Assembly (NCBI RefSeq): GCF_030518215.1
Contig: NZ_JAULRT010000035.1
Coordinates: 248,001-312,000 of the forward strand
Origin: Gilvimarinus algae
Lineage (GTDB): Bacteria > Pseudomonadota > Gammaproteobacteria > Pseudomonadales > Cellvibrionaceae
Direction of reading: 5' to 3'
DNA length: 64,000 nt
The translations under genes were made by a program, and so were the position numbers. Shown here piece after piece: positions 28,368 to 38,654 of this stretch; within the stretch, counting starts at the first letter, position 1, and the number at the start of each line of letters is the position of its first letter. Below the pieces are notes generated by a model that was not told the origin of the DNA, ran no database searches, and worked only from the letters and a program-made list of their open reading frames with translations.

Positions 28368-30782
28368 ATGGATAATGAAAGAGCGCACCAACGCCTGATC
28401 AAGCCCGTTAAGGTGACCCTGCTGGTGGCAGGCCTCGTGGCGCTGCTCGGGCTCGCAACCAGCATGGCGATTACCATGGTCAGCCTGCAAGCGGCGGTGG
28501 CCGGGTATCTCAGCGGCCAGAGCGCCTGGAGCCAATCGCAGGTCAGCATTCTCTACCATCTCAATCGCTATGCCAGCACCGGGCAAGGAGAAGACTTGCT
28601 CGAAGCCCAACGGCACCTGGCGGTGCTCGAGGCAGATCGGCAGGCACGACTCGCCATGGAAGCCGGCCAGCCAGATGCCGAGGTGGCCGCCTTTCTGGTG
28701 CTGGGAGGGAATCACCCGGGCGATGTGGATCGCATGATCTGGCTGTTCAATCGCTTTGGCCAGCTCGGCCAGCTGCAGCACGCCTTTTCGGTCTGGCGCG
28801 AGTCCGACACCTATGTGCTCGAACTCGCACACATTAGCGAAGAGCTGCGAGAGCGCTGGGCGAGCGGCACACCCGAGGCAGGCGAACTCCAGCAGCTCCA
28901 GGCGCGGCTGCACAGCACCCATCAGCCACTGCAGGAAATGACCACGCGCTTTCGCACGGTCATGAGCAACACCGCGCGCTGGCTTACGGGCGTGCTCACA
29001 ATCACCAGCGTGGTGTTTTTTTTGGTGATTGCACTACTGGCCACCTGGCTCATCTGGCGACTGACGCACCTGCTGCGCGGCTCGCAGGAAAAGTACCGGG
29101 CCATTTTCGAACAGGCCGCTGTCGGTATCGTCCATCTGGATCGCAAGGGGTGCATCGCCGACGTCAACCCGGCCATTTGCGACATTCTCAAACTCAAACG
29201 AACCGAGCTGCTGCAACTAAGTTGCAGCGAACTGGTCCACCCCGACGACTGGAGCCTGGACGAAGAACAGCGCAGCCAGATGGCCCAGGGCAGGATTGAA
29301 CGTTATACCGTGGAACAACGGCTCAGTCAGGCCCACGGCAGAGTTATCTGGGCGCGGCTGACCTATTCGCGGGCCGGCACCAACAGCAAAGGCGGTTTCT
29401 ATACCCTGATTATTGAAGACATATCCGAGTCACGGCGCCTGTCCAACGAGCTCAGTTTTCAGGCGACCCACGATGCCCTGACCGGGCTCTACAACCGCCG
29501 GGCGTTTGAACGGCGACTCACCGATTCACTCAAGCGCGCCCGCAGCGAAGCTGCCACCCACGCGCTGTGTTTTATTGATCTGGATCAGTTCAAAGTGGTG
29601 AACGACACCTCCGGCCACTTTGCCGGCGACCGCTTATTGCAGCAAGTGGTGGATCTGTTTCGCAGCTCTCTGCGCGACTGCGATATGCTCGCCCGCCTCG
29701 GCGGCGACGAGTTCGCCATGATTCTGGAAAATTGCAATTTACAAACCGCCGGTAAAATTGCCGAAAAATTGCGCGCGGCACTGGAGAGCTTTCGCTTCAG
29801 TTGGGACGGCCGTCAGTACGATGTCAGCTGTAGCATCGGAGTGGTGTCTATTTCAAAAGCTGACCGAGACACAGAGTCGCTGATGCGCGCCGCCGACATC
29901 GCCTGTTACATCGCCAAGGAAAATGGCCGCAATCGCGTTTACGTCTCCCGCGACGACGATATTCAGCAACGCGAGCGCGAAGGCGAGATGCAGTGGGTTG
30001 CGCGCATACGCGAAGCGATTAATGACAACCGGCTGACACTGGACGCCCAACTGATTTTACCCATTAACGACGGCCACTCAGAACTGCACTACGAAGTGCT
30101 GGTGCGTCTGAAAAACGAAGCCGGCGAAACAGTGCCACCGGCGGCGTTTCTACCCGCCGCCGAGCGTTTTGGCGCCGCCCATCAAATCGACCGCTGGGTC
30201 ATCAATCACACCCTCGCGCAACTGGCTCGGCACCCCGAGCACTTGGCCGCACTTAACAAGTGCCATATCAATTTATCGGGCGTCTCGCTGGATCAACCGG
30301 ATTTTTTTATCTACGTGGCCGACTGCTTTGACAAGTACCCAGTACCGCCACACAAAATTTGCTTTGAAGTCACGGAGACCGCCGCCGTCAACAATCTGGT
30401 GGACGCCATTGCCCTGATGAACACCTTGGGCGAGCTCGGCTGCAGCTTCGCGCTGGATGATTTTGGCACCGGTCTTTCGTCGTTCAGCTATCTGCGCCGG
30501 CTGCCGGTAAATACCCTGAAAATCGACGGTGTTTTTGTCCGGGATATTGCCAAGGACAAAACCGATCTTGCCATGGTCAAAGCCATCAACGAAGTCGGTC
30601 AAACCCTGGGGAAAACCACCATCGCCGAATTTGTCGAAACCCAAGAGGCACTGGAAATTTTGCGCAAGATGGGCGTCAGCGCCGTTCAGGGTTACGGCGT
30701 GCACAAACCCTGCGCGTTTACCACGTTGCTGACTCACACCTCGACCGGGGACATCCTTAACCGCGCCGATACAACCGCCTAA
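28368..30782 (+). CDS. Membrane GGDEF-EAL protein with PAS domain (c-di-GMP turnover)
   Basis: 804 residues. Two transmembrane helices (about 12-36 and 205-232) flank a periplasmic sensor region, followed by PAS (about 240-355), GGDEF (about 365-525) and EAL (about 540-795) domains. GGDEF is intact at 445-449 with a feedback I-site RDCD five residues earlier. The EAL motif reads EVL, but the other catalytic blocks (NLSG, FEVTET, DDFGTG, FVETQEA) are all present, so both cyclase and phosphodiesterase activity are possible. It converges with the next gene with a 4-base overlap of stops. Confidence 0.95.
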   Translation: MDNERAHQRLIKPVKVTLLVAGLVALLGLATSMAITMVSLQAAVAGYLSGQSAWSQSQVSILYHLNRYASTGQGEDLLEAQRHLAVLEADRQARLAMEAGQPDAEVAAFLVLGGNHPGDVDRMIWLFNRFGQLGQLQHAFSVWRESDTYVLELAHISEELRERWASGTPEAGELQQLQARLHSTHQPLQEMTTRFRTVMSNTARWLTGVLTITSVVFFLVIALLATWLIWRLTHLLRGSQEKYRAIFEQAAVGIVHLDRKGCIADVNPAICDILKLKRTELLQLSCSELVHPDDWSLDEEQRSQMAQGRIERYTVEQRLSQAHGRVIWARLTYSRAGTNSKGGFYTLIIEDISESRRLSNELSFQATHDALTGLYNRRAFERRLTDSLKRARSEAATHALCFIDLDQFKVVNDTSGHFAGDRLLQQVVDLFRSSLRDCDMLARLGGDEFAMILENCNLQTAGKIAEKLRAALESFRFSWDGRQYDVSCSIGVVSISKADRDTESLMRAADIACYIAKENGRNRVYVSRDDDIQQREREGEMQWVARIREAINDNRLTLDAQLILPINDGHSELHYEVLVRLKNEAGETVPPAAFLPAAERFGAAHQIDRWVINHTLAQLARHPEHLAALNKCHINLSGVSLDQPDFFIYVADCFDKYPVPPHKICFEVTETAAVNNLVDAIALMNTLGELGCSFALDDFGTGLSSFSYLRRLPVNTLKIDGVFVRDIAKDKTDLAMVKAINEVGQTLGKTTIAEFVETQEALEILRKMGVSAVQGYGVHKPCAFTTLLTHTSTGDILNRADTTA

Positions 30783-32890
30783 TCGGTGAGCAGAAGTATG
30801 TCCGAATCCGGCGTTTCACACTGGCGGTAGACCGCGCCGGCTTCCGGATGAAAGCTCTGCGTCTCCAAGCCACTTTGCGAGCGGCTTAAAAAGTCCCGCA
30901 CCTGAGCATCGCTAAACGCCATAAACTGAATAGCGGACTCGCGACACGGCCCGCCCGTCAGGAAGTAAACGCCCTCATCGCCAAGGTGCAACAACTCACT
31001 GTTCGCGGGCAGGGCTTTTTCGATAAGCTCGGGCTCCTGATCGGCGGCCGTTATGCGCCAGAGCCCCGCCTGCCCAATGTATTGAAAATACAGGCGGCCC
31101 TGGGCGTCTGCCAATGCCGCACCCACAGAGCCAAAGGTGAGCTGGCGCTGCTCGGCACTGGCCAGATCAACACGCCATAGATTGTCTTCATCGGCAATGG
31201 TTTTTTTCACCAGCAGTGTCTCGCCGCCCACCGGTTCGGCAACCGGTGTCAGCGTGGCCGCCTCCTGCAACAACACCCCGCGCTCGGCCGAGCTGAGTGC
31301 ATAGCGGTACAAACGGCCAGCGGCCTTAAAGACCAGTGCTTTGCCATCGCCAGACCAGATCAGCTCGTCGACGGTGTCGGCGTCCGGCGCTTTGGTCAAA
31401 AGCCGCTCCTCGCCATTTTGCATCAACCAAATCTGATGCTCGCCGTTGCGCACCGACACATAGGCCAGCGCCCCGGCGTCGGGGGACCATCGGGCCGCGT
31501 AATTCCAATGAGCGCCGCGGGTGAGCGCTGTATCCGTAACCGGCGTCTGCTGGCGCAGTGTGGTTCGCGGGGAGAGCGCACTGGCGTAGATTCGCTGGCC
31601 ATCGGCGCTGTAGCGCGGCGCTTGCAGCACAGAGCCGGCGGGCGCCGGCGGCTGAATAACGGCTCGCTCGCCGTCGCGATAGAGCACCAGCCAATAAGGT
31701 AAGTCGGGCGAAGACAGCAAAACAGCACTGCCGTCGCTCAGCCAACTGATGTCTGCCCGATCGGTCGCCAGCAGCTCAGAGGCAAACCTCTCCTGCTCGC
31801 GGTTGAGAAAATGCACACGCACGCGACCGTCCTGACGATTCATCAACGCCGTTCTGCCGTCATGAATAGCGCTCGCCAAAGGGTTCTGCGCAAACTCCAG
31901 CTCCTTGACCCGCTCGAGACGCTGCTGACCCAGGTGATACCGATAGCGCTGGCTGATGGCGCCACTGCCCTGGCTGGCCACCAATTCCAGCGCGTCCTCA
32001 CTCCACCAACTGAGGCTGCGAATATGACCCTGCCACTGACTCAGGCGATGTTTGTCCAGCGTCTGACCAGTGGCCAAATCCAATTCAAACACCTGCAAGT
32101 TGTACAGGCCATCGCCGCGGCCATAAAACCCCGGCGTGCGGCTGCGCTCATCGAGGTAAACACGTTCAACGGCCGCCAAGTAACGTCCGCTGGGCGACCA
32201 GGAGAGTAACTGCCAGTCCCCCTCACTGCTGGCCACCGGCCAGGGTTCGCTGCCGTGTTCAGCCACCCGAATCACGGTTTCCTCGGGTTCGCTGCGAATA
32301 TAGGCAAAGTGACGATTGTTCGGGTGAGGGGCAGCGCCAAACTCAGCGCCCTGCTCACTGGTCAGTGCCTGGTACTGGCTCAGTGACACGCTGTGCGCGC
32401 GCTGCCAGACGATACGATCGCTCGCCAACAGCAGATACATCAGCGCCAACACAAACAGTGCCACGCCAGCCAAGGTATACCCCAAGGGATGCGCGCGCAG
32501 CGCCGCCCGCAAACGCGCATAGGGGCGAGCCAAAGGCGGGGCAAGAGCATTGGCGCCGGCCTGCGCAAACACCGGCGCCTTGGTCAGGGTGTAGCCCTTT
32601 TTTGAGTAGTGGGTGATGTAGGCTTCATCGCCTGCCAAATCGGCGATGGCCTTGCGCAAAAAGTTAATGCTTTTTTGTACCGAACTGTGGGTCACAACGC
32701 GCCCCGACCAGACTTCGGCCAGCAGCTCATCGTTACTGACCACTCGCGGATATTGTTCGGCCAAGTAGAGAAAAACCGCCATCACTTTGGGCTGTACATG
32801 CTCGCTGCGCCCGCCGAGGATGATCTCATTGCGAGCGGGCAAGGCGGTGAGTTCACCGAGACTAAAGCCTCTTTCTTCTTGTCGATCCAT
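30779..32890 (-). CDS. CadC-like membrane regulator: winged helix, one TM helix, TolB-like propeller
   Basis: 703 residues. An OmpR/PhoB-type winged helix (about 8-105, PKVMAVFLYLAEQYPRVVSN; KKGYTLTK) sits on the cytoplasmic side. One helix (about 136-157, YTLAGVALFVLALMYLLL) is followed by a periplasmic domain of about 540 residues with repeated WSPSGRYLAAV, WSPDAGALAYVS and WSGDGKALVFK motifs (PD40/TolB-like beta propeller). The layout is that of ToxR/CadC one-component regulators. The signal is unknown. It is divergent from a small exported protein at 33145, a plausible target. Confidence 0.9.
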   Translation of the reverse strand: MDRQEERGFSLGELTALPARNEIILGGRSEHVQPKVMAVFLYLAEQYPRVVSNDELLAEVWSGRVVTHSSVQKSINFLRKAIADLAGDEAYITHYSKKGYTLTKAPVFAQAGANALAPPLARPYARLRAALRAHPLGYTLAGVALFVLALMYLLLASDRIVWQRAHSVSLSQYQALTSEQGAEFGAAPHPNNRHFAYIRSEPEETVIRVAEHGSEPWPVASSEGDWQLLSWSPSGRYLAAVERVYLDERSRTPGFYGRGDGLYNLQVFELDLATGQTLDKHRLSQWQGHIRSLSWWSEDALELVASQGSGAISQRYRYHLGQQRLERVKELEFAQNPLASAIHDGRTALMNRQDGRVRVHFLNREQERFASELLATDRADISWLSDGSAVLLSSPDLPYWLVLYRDGERAVIQPPAPAGSVLQAPRYSADGQRIYASALSPRTTLRQQTPVTDTALTRGAHWNYAARWSPDAGALAYVSVRNGEHQIWLMQNGEERLLTKAPDADTVDELIWSGDGKALVFKAAGRLYRYALSSAERGVLLQEAATLTPVAEPVGGETLLVKKTIADEDNLWRVDLASAEQRQLTFGSVGAALADAQGRLYFQYIGQAGLWRITAADQEPELIEKALPANSELLHLGDEGVYFLTGGPCRESAIQFMAFSDAQVRDFLSRSQSGLETQSFHPEAGAVYRQCETPDSDILLLTD

Positions 32891-33144
32891 TGGCGTTGCT
32901 TACCATGGCTGATTATTATGAACGAGTGTTTACCCGCTGTTCATTTTGCCCCAGCGGCAAGGTTTCAGGCAAACCCAGAGCGAACCACACACCGCCAAAA
33001 AACCCATGAAAAACAAACGCTTACCAAGGTAAGAAAAAGGTAACAGGCTTTTCATGGCAGGGTCAGCACCGCCGCCGTCGCAATCGCTATAGTGCAGTGG
33101 CAGGCGCTAACGCCTATTCGCTTGGTAACACTGAGGCTTTTACT

Positions 33145-33717
33145 ATGACTTATCGTATCTTTCGCTCGCTGTCCGGCTGCTCATTGATGCTCGCCCTTAT
33201 TGCACCTTCTATGGTTATGGCCGCCAACAAGCCCGATATCTATCTCAACGAAAACATTGGCTTTAATGTCGAAGGTTATAAGTACGCGCAAGAGGAATTT
33301 CCCTGCGAGGTCGACAAACTGCTGGTAGAAAAAATTCTGGAGCGCGGCCAGGAACAACAGCTGAACATTCAAGCCACAAATGCCCAGGGCGACATCTACA
33401 ACCAGGGCATACCGGTGATGGCCATTGATATTGAAGCGCTGGTACTCGGCAGTGATGAGCACAGCTACGGTACCCGTTCGCACAGCAACCTGCCGAGCGT
33501 CAAGGTCACCGCCGCGCTGATTGACACCAGCCGCTTTAGCGAGGGGTTTGTGCAGGCCCGTCAAAGCTGCGCCATTGCCACCCTCAATGAGTTTAACCCG
33601 AGTTCCAATGTGCTCGACTTGGGCAGCGGCGGCGTGACTGTTTGCGGCGCGATTGAAAAGTGCGTGTCAGACTTAGGTAAGGATGTCGTCAAGTGGGCCG
33701 GCTCGCAACTGGACTGA
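33145..33717 (+). CDS. Exported hypothetical protein
   Basis: 190 residues from the ATG at 33145, which gives a signal peptide (MTYRIFRSLSGCSLMLALIAPSMVMA). The open frame back to 33097 would spoil that peptide. The mature protein has four Cys, including FPCEVDK, SCAIAT, VCGAIEKC. No family recognised. Position opposite the CadC-like regulator suggests it may be controlled by it. Confidence 0.72.
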   Translation: MTYRIFRSLSGCSLMLALIAPSMVMAANKPDIYLNENIGFNVEGYKYAQEEFPCEVDKLLVEKILERGQEQQLNIQATNAQGDIYNQGIPVMAIDIEALVLGSDEHSYGTRSHSNLPSVKVTAALIDTSRFSEGFVQARQSCAIATLNEFNPSSNVLDLGSGGVTVCGAIEKCVSDLGKDVVKWAGSQLD

Positions 33718-33744
33718 CACAACCAGTACTGAGCCGCCGCGCGA

Positions 33745-34230
33745 TTAACGAAACAGCATAGGCCAGGAACGGCGCTCGCAGTCATTGCCATTGCACAGCT
33801 GCAAAATCAAAAACGCATCCTGCGGCAAGGCGTCAAAGAAGTCGGTGAGGTTATTGCGCTGCAAAATCTCACCGTCTTCGCGGCAGGTAAAAGAATTGTC
33901 GGACTGATAGTGGCAGAAAAAATCCACATACTCATCGCTGGTACAATGATCGCCCCGCTCGACGCCGCAGTCTTCATCCACCACCAACACATCGGCCTCA
34001 TCGATGCGATCGTCCTTGCTGACATAGAGCCGGGCATCAAAATATAAAGCCCCTTCCGCGCGCCATTCGATCCAGATGGTTTCCCCCGGATAGACGTCCG
34101 TTCGGTCCACGTAAAAGCTCTCGTACTCGAGATCGAGAATTTCATCATTGACCGCATTGAGCACCGGATCGTTATTGCCGCCACAGGCCGACATCACCAG
34201 CGCCACTAACACCCACAGCATCCGCTTCAT
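33745..34230 (-). CDS. Putative lipoprotein, function unknown
   Basis: 161 residues from the ATG at 34230, which has GAGGAG 8 bases upstream; the GTG 9 bases earlier overlaps that site and is unlikely. Lipobox VMSAC follows a hydrophobic helix. The mature part is acidic with several Cys (DEDCGVERGDHC, CHYQ, FTCRED, LCNGNDC), suggesting disulfides. No family recognised. It converges with the exported protein at 33145. Confidence 0.7.
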   Translation of the reverse strand: MKRMLWVLVALVMSACGGNNDPVLNAVNDEILDLEYESFYVDRTDVYPGETIWIEWRAEGALYFDARLYVSKDDRIDEADVLVVDEDCGVERGDHCTSDEYVDFFCHYQSDNSFTCREDGEILQRNNLTDFFDALPQDAFLILQLCNGNDCERRSWPMLFR

Positions 34231-34368
34231 CGCTATCACTCCTCGTCAACGTCCAAACGTCGTTCTCTGCCAGCAGCGTAGACCGAAAAACGGCGACGCC
34301 GTGCATCCTGTGCGCATTATTGCGCGTCTCAGGGATTATTCACAGCGGGACTTACCAAAGGCACAACC

Positions 34369-35046
34369 ATGTCCACGTTAATGCTCTTTCATGTTGTCAC
34401 CGGCACACTCGCGGTTTTATCCGGCGCCCTCGCGCTTTTTTCAGTCAAAGGCTCGCGCCCGCACCGGGGGGCCGGAAAAGTCTTTGTCCTGAGCATGCTG
34501 TCCATGGCCTGTGCCGGTACGGTCATCGCTTTGCAAATGCCTCTGCTGATCGCCGCCATGGCGGGGGTATTCACCTGCTATCTGGTGCTCAGTGGCTGGG
34601 CAACCGTGAACCAACACAGATCCTGGGTTCGCTGGATCAATCGGGCCCAGCCGGTGGTTGCCTTTGCCATTGCCTCCACCGGTTTCTATTTTGGTTGGCA
34701 GGCCAGCTTGCAAACCGACGGCCTGTACCAGGGCTATCAGGCGCCGTCTTACTATTTCTTTGCCATTCTGGCACTGCTCGGCGGGTTGTTTGATATCGAG
34801 TTTGCCCTGCGCACCACCCTCAGCGCCGGCAGGCGCCTGGCCCGGCATCTGTGGCGCATGTGCATGGGGCTGTTTCTCGCCACCGGCTCGCTCTTTACCG
34901 GCCCGGGCGCCCAGGCCTTCCCACAGTCGTGGCAGGGCAGCGCCTGGCTCAGCGTGCCGGAAAACACCGTGCTGGTCATCATGCTGCTGTACCTGATTCA
35001 GCAAATGCTCATCCGCCGACTGCGCCCTAAGCCACAAACCGCGTAG
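34369..35046 (+). CDS. Multispanning membrane protein, DUF2306-like
   Basis: 225 residues with about seven hydrophobic helices. The early MLFHVVTGTLAVLSGALALF and KGSRPHRGAGKVFV pattern is that of the DUF2306-like inner-membrane proteins, with the conserved His, HRxxG and a later HLWRMCMGLFLATGSL. Function is unknown. It precedes the apbE-like gene by about 70 bases on the same strand. Confidence 0.7.
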   Translation: MSTLMLFHVVTGTLAVLSGALALFSVKGSRPHRGAGKVFVLSMLSMACAGTVIALQMPLLIAAMAGVFTCYLVLSGWATVNQHRSWVRWINRAQPVVAFAIASTGFYFGWQASLQTDGLYQGYQAPSYYFFAILALLGGLFDIEFALRTTLSAGRRLARHLWRMCMGLFLATGSLFTGPGAQAFPQSWQGSAWLSVPENTVLVIMLLYLIQQMLIRRLRPKPQTA

Positions 35047-35113
35047 AAGGCGGACTTTCAGCCACAGGTTTGTGCTAGTGTCGGGGTTCTTAAACAATCC
35101 CCGACACGGCACC

Positions 35114-36094
35114 ATGCGCAACCTGCTCTTAATCGCTCTCGTTTTACTTCATGGGCAAGCCCTTGCCGAATGGGTCCACCAGCAGGCGGACATCATGGGC
35201 ACCCGGGTGAACGTCACCCTCTGGCACGACGACCCGTCAAAAGGTGAAACACTGGCCGGCGAGGTGCTGGAGGAAATGCGCCGCATCGACTCCCTCTACA
35301 GCCCCTATAAACCCGCAAGCGACTTGTCGGTGATGAACACCGAGGCCCCCTCTCGCGGCGCCGCCGACCCCCTGCCCATTAGCGAAGAAATGACCCGCCT
35401 GCTGGACAAGGCCCTGTTTTACGGCCAGCTCACCCAGGGCGCTTTTGACATCACCTACGCCTCGCTCGGGCGCTATTACGATTACCGTGAGGGCAAACAG
35501 CCCACCGATGATCAGCAGCAGGCACTGATCGAGGCCATCGACTATCGCCACGTCAAACTCAATACCGCCAACAACAGCGTCTACTACCAACACCCCGCCG
35601 TGTACGTGGATCTGGGCGGCATCGCCAAGGGCTATGCCGTGGATCGCGCGATTGAACGGCTGAAAAATGCCAGCGTCGTCCATGCCAGCGTCAGCGCCGG
35701 CGGCGACAGCCGGGTACTGGGAGACAAGCGCGGCCGACCCTGGATGGTGGGTATCAAACAGCCGCGCGGCGGTGAGGGCGTGGCCATTACCATACCGCTG
35801 GCCGATGCCGCCATTTCCACCTCGGGGGACTACGAGCGCTACTTTATCGACGACAACGGCCAGTGGGTGCATCACATCATCAACCCGCGTACCGGCAAGA
35901 GCACCGATGAGCTGGCGAGCGTGTCCATTATCGGCCCCGAGGGTTTTGACACCGACGCCCTGTCCACCAGCGTGTTTGTACTCGGGGCAGAGCAGGGGCT
36001 GGCGCTGATCAACCGGCTGCCGGGCTTTGATGCCATTATCATCAGCCGCAGCGGCAAGGTAGACTACAGCGAGGGCCTGGCTGCCCCCGAGTGA
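35114..36094 (+). CDS. apbE: FAD:protein FMN transferase ApbE
   Basis: 326 residues from the ATG at 35114, giving a signal peptide (MRNLLLIALVLLHGQALA). Family motifs are MGTRVNVTLW, DLGGIAKGYAVDRAI, SAGGDSRVLG, STSGDYERYF, HHIINPRTGKST and DALSTSVFVLG. ApbE covalently attaches FMN to Thr/Ser of periplasmic target proteins such as NqrB/C or RnfD/G. No target with a flavinylation site is in the window. The TPR-ExbBD operon starts 144 bases later. Confidence 0.93.
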   Translation: MRNLLLIALVLLHGQALAEWVHQQADIMGTRVNVTLWHDDPSKGETLAGEVLEEMRRIDSLYSPYKPASDLSVMNTEAPSRGAADPLPISEEMTRLLDKALFYGQLTQGAFDITYASLGRYYDYREGKQPTDDQQQALIEAIDYRHVKLNTANNSVYYQHPAVYVDLGGIAKGYAVDRAIERLKNASVVHASVSAGGDSRVLGDKRGRPWMVGIKQPRGGEGVAITIPLADAAISTSGDYERYFIDDNGQWVHHIINPRTGKSTDELASVSIIGPEGFDTDALSTSVFVLGAEQGLALINRLPGFDAIIISRSGKVDYSEGLAAPE

Positions 36095-36237
36095 GCTCGC
36101 AAGGTGACTGCAGTCACAGCCGAGCACGGCGCATCTCTCTACAATAGGAACGCTCGCTACAATCGGGCAAGCTCGCCGGTAATTGATTACACTCTCAGAA
36201 AAAAGACCGGCCCGGAGCCTTACAACAGGAAAACACC

Positions 36238-36744
36238 ATGATCCGACTGTTACTCCCGCTATTGCTGTGCCTGGCAGCGGCGTTTGCCAGTGCCCAGCAA
36301 ACCGCTGGCGACGATGCCGAGGCACTCAAGCAGCGGGCATTGGCGTTAAACAGCGACCTGCTGATTCTGGAAGAAGAGCTGCTCTATCCGGCCAACAGCC
36401 AAATCGCGCTCTACCTGTCCATGGACGTCGCCGAGTACTTTGCCCTGGACGCGGTCAAGGTCAAAATTAACGACACCTTTGTCACCAGCGAGCTCTACAC
36501 CCCTACCCAGGTCGACGCTCTGATTCGCGGCGGCATTCAGAAACTCTATGTCGGCAATGTCAAAAGCGGCGAACATGAAATCAGCGCCTTTTTCACCGGC
36601 ATCGGCCCCAAAGGCCAGGCCTATAAGCGCGCCGCCGCCATCACCATTGAAAAATCCACCGCGCCCGTGGTGCTGGAGCTGAAAATCGTCGACTCCACCG
36701 CCAAGCTGCAACCGGTCTTTGAAATCAAGCAATGGGAGCTGTAG
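36238..36744 (+). CDS. Exported protein, first gene of the TPR-ExbBD-TonB operon
   Basis: 168 residues with signal peptide (MIRLLLPLLLCLAAAFASA). A beta-rich domain follows (KVKINDTFVTSELY, GGIQKLYVGNVKSGEHEISAFF), probably of immunoglobulin-like type. No family was recognised by name. Its end overlaps the next gene by 13 bases, so it belongs to the nine-gene operon and would act in the periplasm with the TPR proteins. Confidence 0.75.
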   Translation: MIRLLLPLLLCLAAAFASAQQTAGDDAEALKQRALALNSDLLILEEELLYPANSQIALYLSMDVAEYFALDAVKVKINDTFVTSELYTPTQVDALIRGGIQKLYVGNVKSGEHEISAFFTGIGPKGQAYKRAAAITIEKSTAPVVLELKIVDSTAKLQPVFEIKQWEL

Positions 36745-38654
36745 CACGCCGCCTCACACTCGCCCTGGCGCTCGCTGCGGCCGGGGCCAGCGCGGCCGAT
36801 GACAAGCACCGCGCCGCCCAGGATCTCGACTACGGCGAGGGCCTTTATCACTATTACACCGGTGAGTTTCCCGCCGCACTCACCACTTTGGAACTCGCCA
36901 ACCACCGCGGCGGCATTGCCGGGCACAGCCACTACCCCGAACTCATGCGCGCCGGAATGTACCTGGCCTACGGCATGACCGGCAAGGCCGAAGCCGAATT
37001 TGCCGCCCACCTGGGGCAGGGCGAGCCGCAACAGGTACGCGACACCGCCCACTTCTATCTGGCGCGGCTGCGCTATCAGGCCGGCGACTACGCCTCAGCC
37101 AAACGTCACCTCGATGCCCTGGGCGACGCGCTACCCGAAAGCCTCAGCGATGAAGCGGCGCTGCTCGCCGTCAACCTGACCGTCAAGACCGGCACGGCGC
37201 CGAGCCTGAACACCGCCGAGCCGCTGCTCGAACCCCTGCAAGACAATCTGCACCTGGCCCTGCTGAATCTCGGCAACAGCGCCGCACGCGCCGACGACCC
37301 CATCCGCGCCCAGAGCTATTACAAGGCGCTGGTGGAAGCCGCGCCCCCCGAAGACGACGCCCGCGTGGACGAGTACCTGGCCATTCGCGACAAAGCCTAC
37401 ACCGCCCTCGGCTACAGTTTTCTCGGCCAGCGGGACTACGCCTCGGCCAAGGCCGCCTTTCGCGAAGTGCGGCTGGACACAGCGCTGGCCAACCGCGCCC
37501 TGCTCGGCTACGGCTGGGCCGCCGCCAGTTATCACGATTACGTCCTCGCCCTAAAGCCCTGGCAGGCCCTGCGCCAGCGCTCCCTACTGGACCCGGCGGT
37601 GCAGGAGTCACTGATTGCCGTGCCCTGGGCCTACGAGCAAATCGAAGCCCCCGGCGCCGCCATTGCCGCCTACCGCGAATCCGAACAACTGCTCACCCGC
37701 GAGCTGACCGCGCTGGATCAGGCCATGACGGCCATCACCCCCGAGGCGCTGCAGGCGCACCTGGCCCAGGGCGCAGAACACGCGCACCTGCAGGCGGGCA
37801 ACAGCAGCGAGCGACAAAACTGGCTGACCCTGGAGCGGGTCAGTGTGCTCACCAGCGACATGACCTACCTGGACCCGCTGCTGCGTCGCGATCAGGTGCA
37901 GGCCGAGGTACAGGCACTGAAAGACCTGATGGATCTAAGCCATACGCTGCAGGGCTGGGACCACAAGCTTGAGATTTACCTCGCCCTGATCGCCGACAAA
38001 CGAGAGCGCCGGCGCCAGCGCGCCGAGGCCATCGAGGAGAGCAACCTGCTCAGCCAGAGCGACAAGCTCACCCGCGAGCGCGAGACTCTGGCCCAGCGCC
38101 TGGAGAGCATCGACCGCGAAGCAGACGCCCTGGCGCTGGCCGATGCCGACACCCGCGCCCTCTACCGCCGCCTCACCAACGCCCGGGCCGCGCTTGAGGA
38201 GCTTGAGGGCAAACACCGCCTGCCGCCCGACGCCCGCGCCAAACTCGAGCTCTACCAGGGCATTCTCTACTGGCGCGCCGCCCAGCAATTTGCCGACACC
38301 CGCTGGCAGGCGCAAAAGCAGCTTAACCAACTGGACGCCTCGCTCGCCGACAGTCAGGCCCGCAGCCAGCGCATTGCCGCGCTGCTCGCCGAGGACCCGG
38401 ACATCGACAACCAACTCGCCCGCCTCAACCGCGCGCGCGAGCGCAACCTGAGCGAGCTGGAGCAACTGAACGCCGCCATTGATGAGCGCGCCGCCGCACT
38501 CGCCTCGCGCCTCAACGATCACCTGGGCGGTCACCGGGCGCGGCTCAACGACTATCTGGCGCAAACGCGCCTGAGCATCGCCCGCCTGCTGGACGACGCC
38601 TACCGCGCCAACGCCCCGGAAGACGGGCCGCAGATTCCGCAGGTGCGGCAATGA
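36732..38654 (+). CDS. Large periplasmic TPR / coiled-coil protein (Agl-Glt-like operon)
   Basis: 640 residues with a signal peptide (about 1-22, RRLTLALALAAAGASA). The first two-thirds are rich in TPR-like helical repeats (YGEGLYHYYTGEFPAALTTLELA; RDTAHFYLARLRYQAGDYASAKRHL; YSFLGQRDYASAKAAFREV). The C-terminal third is Ala/Arg/Glu-rich coiled coil. It probably forms a periplasmic scaffold. It overlaps its upstream gene by 13 bases and the next by 4 (ATGA). In Myxococcus Glt machines GltC and GltD are periplasmic helical-repeat proteins; a correspondence here is inferred from composition. Confidence 0.78.
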   Translation: MGAVARRLTLALALAAAGASAADDKHRAAQDLDYGEGLYHYYTGEFPAALTTLELANHRGGIAGHSHYPELMRAGMYLAYGMTGKAEAEFAAHLGQGEPQQVRDTAHFYLARLRYQAGDYASAKRHLDALGDALPESLSDEAALLAVNLTVKTGTAPSLNTAEPLLEPLQDNLHLALLNLGNSAARADDPIRAQSYYKALVEAAPPEDDARVDEYLAIRDKAYTALGYSFLGQRDYASAKAAFREVRLDTALANRALLGYGWAAASYHDYVLALKPWQALRQRSLLDPAVQESLIAVPWAYEQIEAPGAAIAAYRESEQLLTRELTALDQAMTAITPEALQAHLAQGAEHAHLQAGNSSERQNWLTLERVSVLTSDMTYLDPLLRRDQVQAEVQALKDLMDLSHTLQGWDHKLEIYLALIADKRERRRQRAEAIEESNLLSQSDKLTRERETLAQRLESIDREADALALADADTRALYRRLTNARAALEELEGKHRLPPDARAKLELYQGILYWRAAQQFADTRWQAQKQLNQLDASLADSQARSQRIAALLAEDPDIDNQLARLNRARERNLSELEQLNAAIDERAAALASRLNDHLGGHRARLNDYLAQTRLSIARLLDDAYRANAPEDGPQIPQVRQ

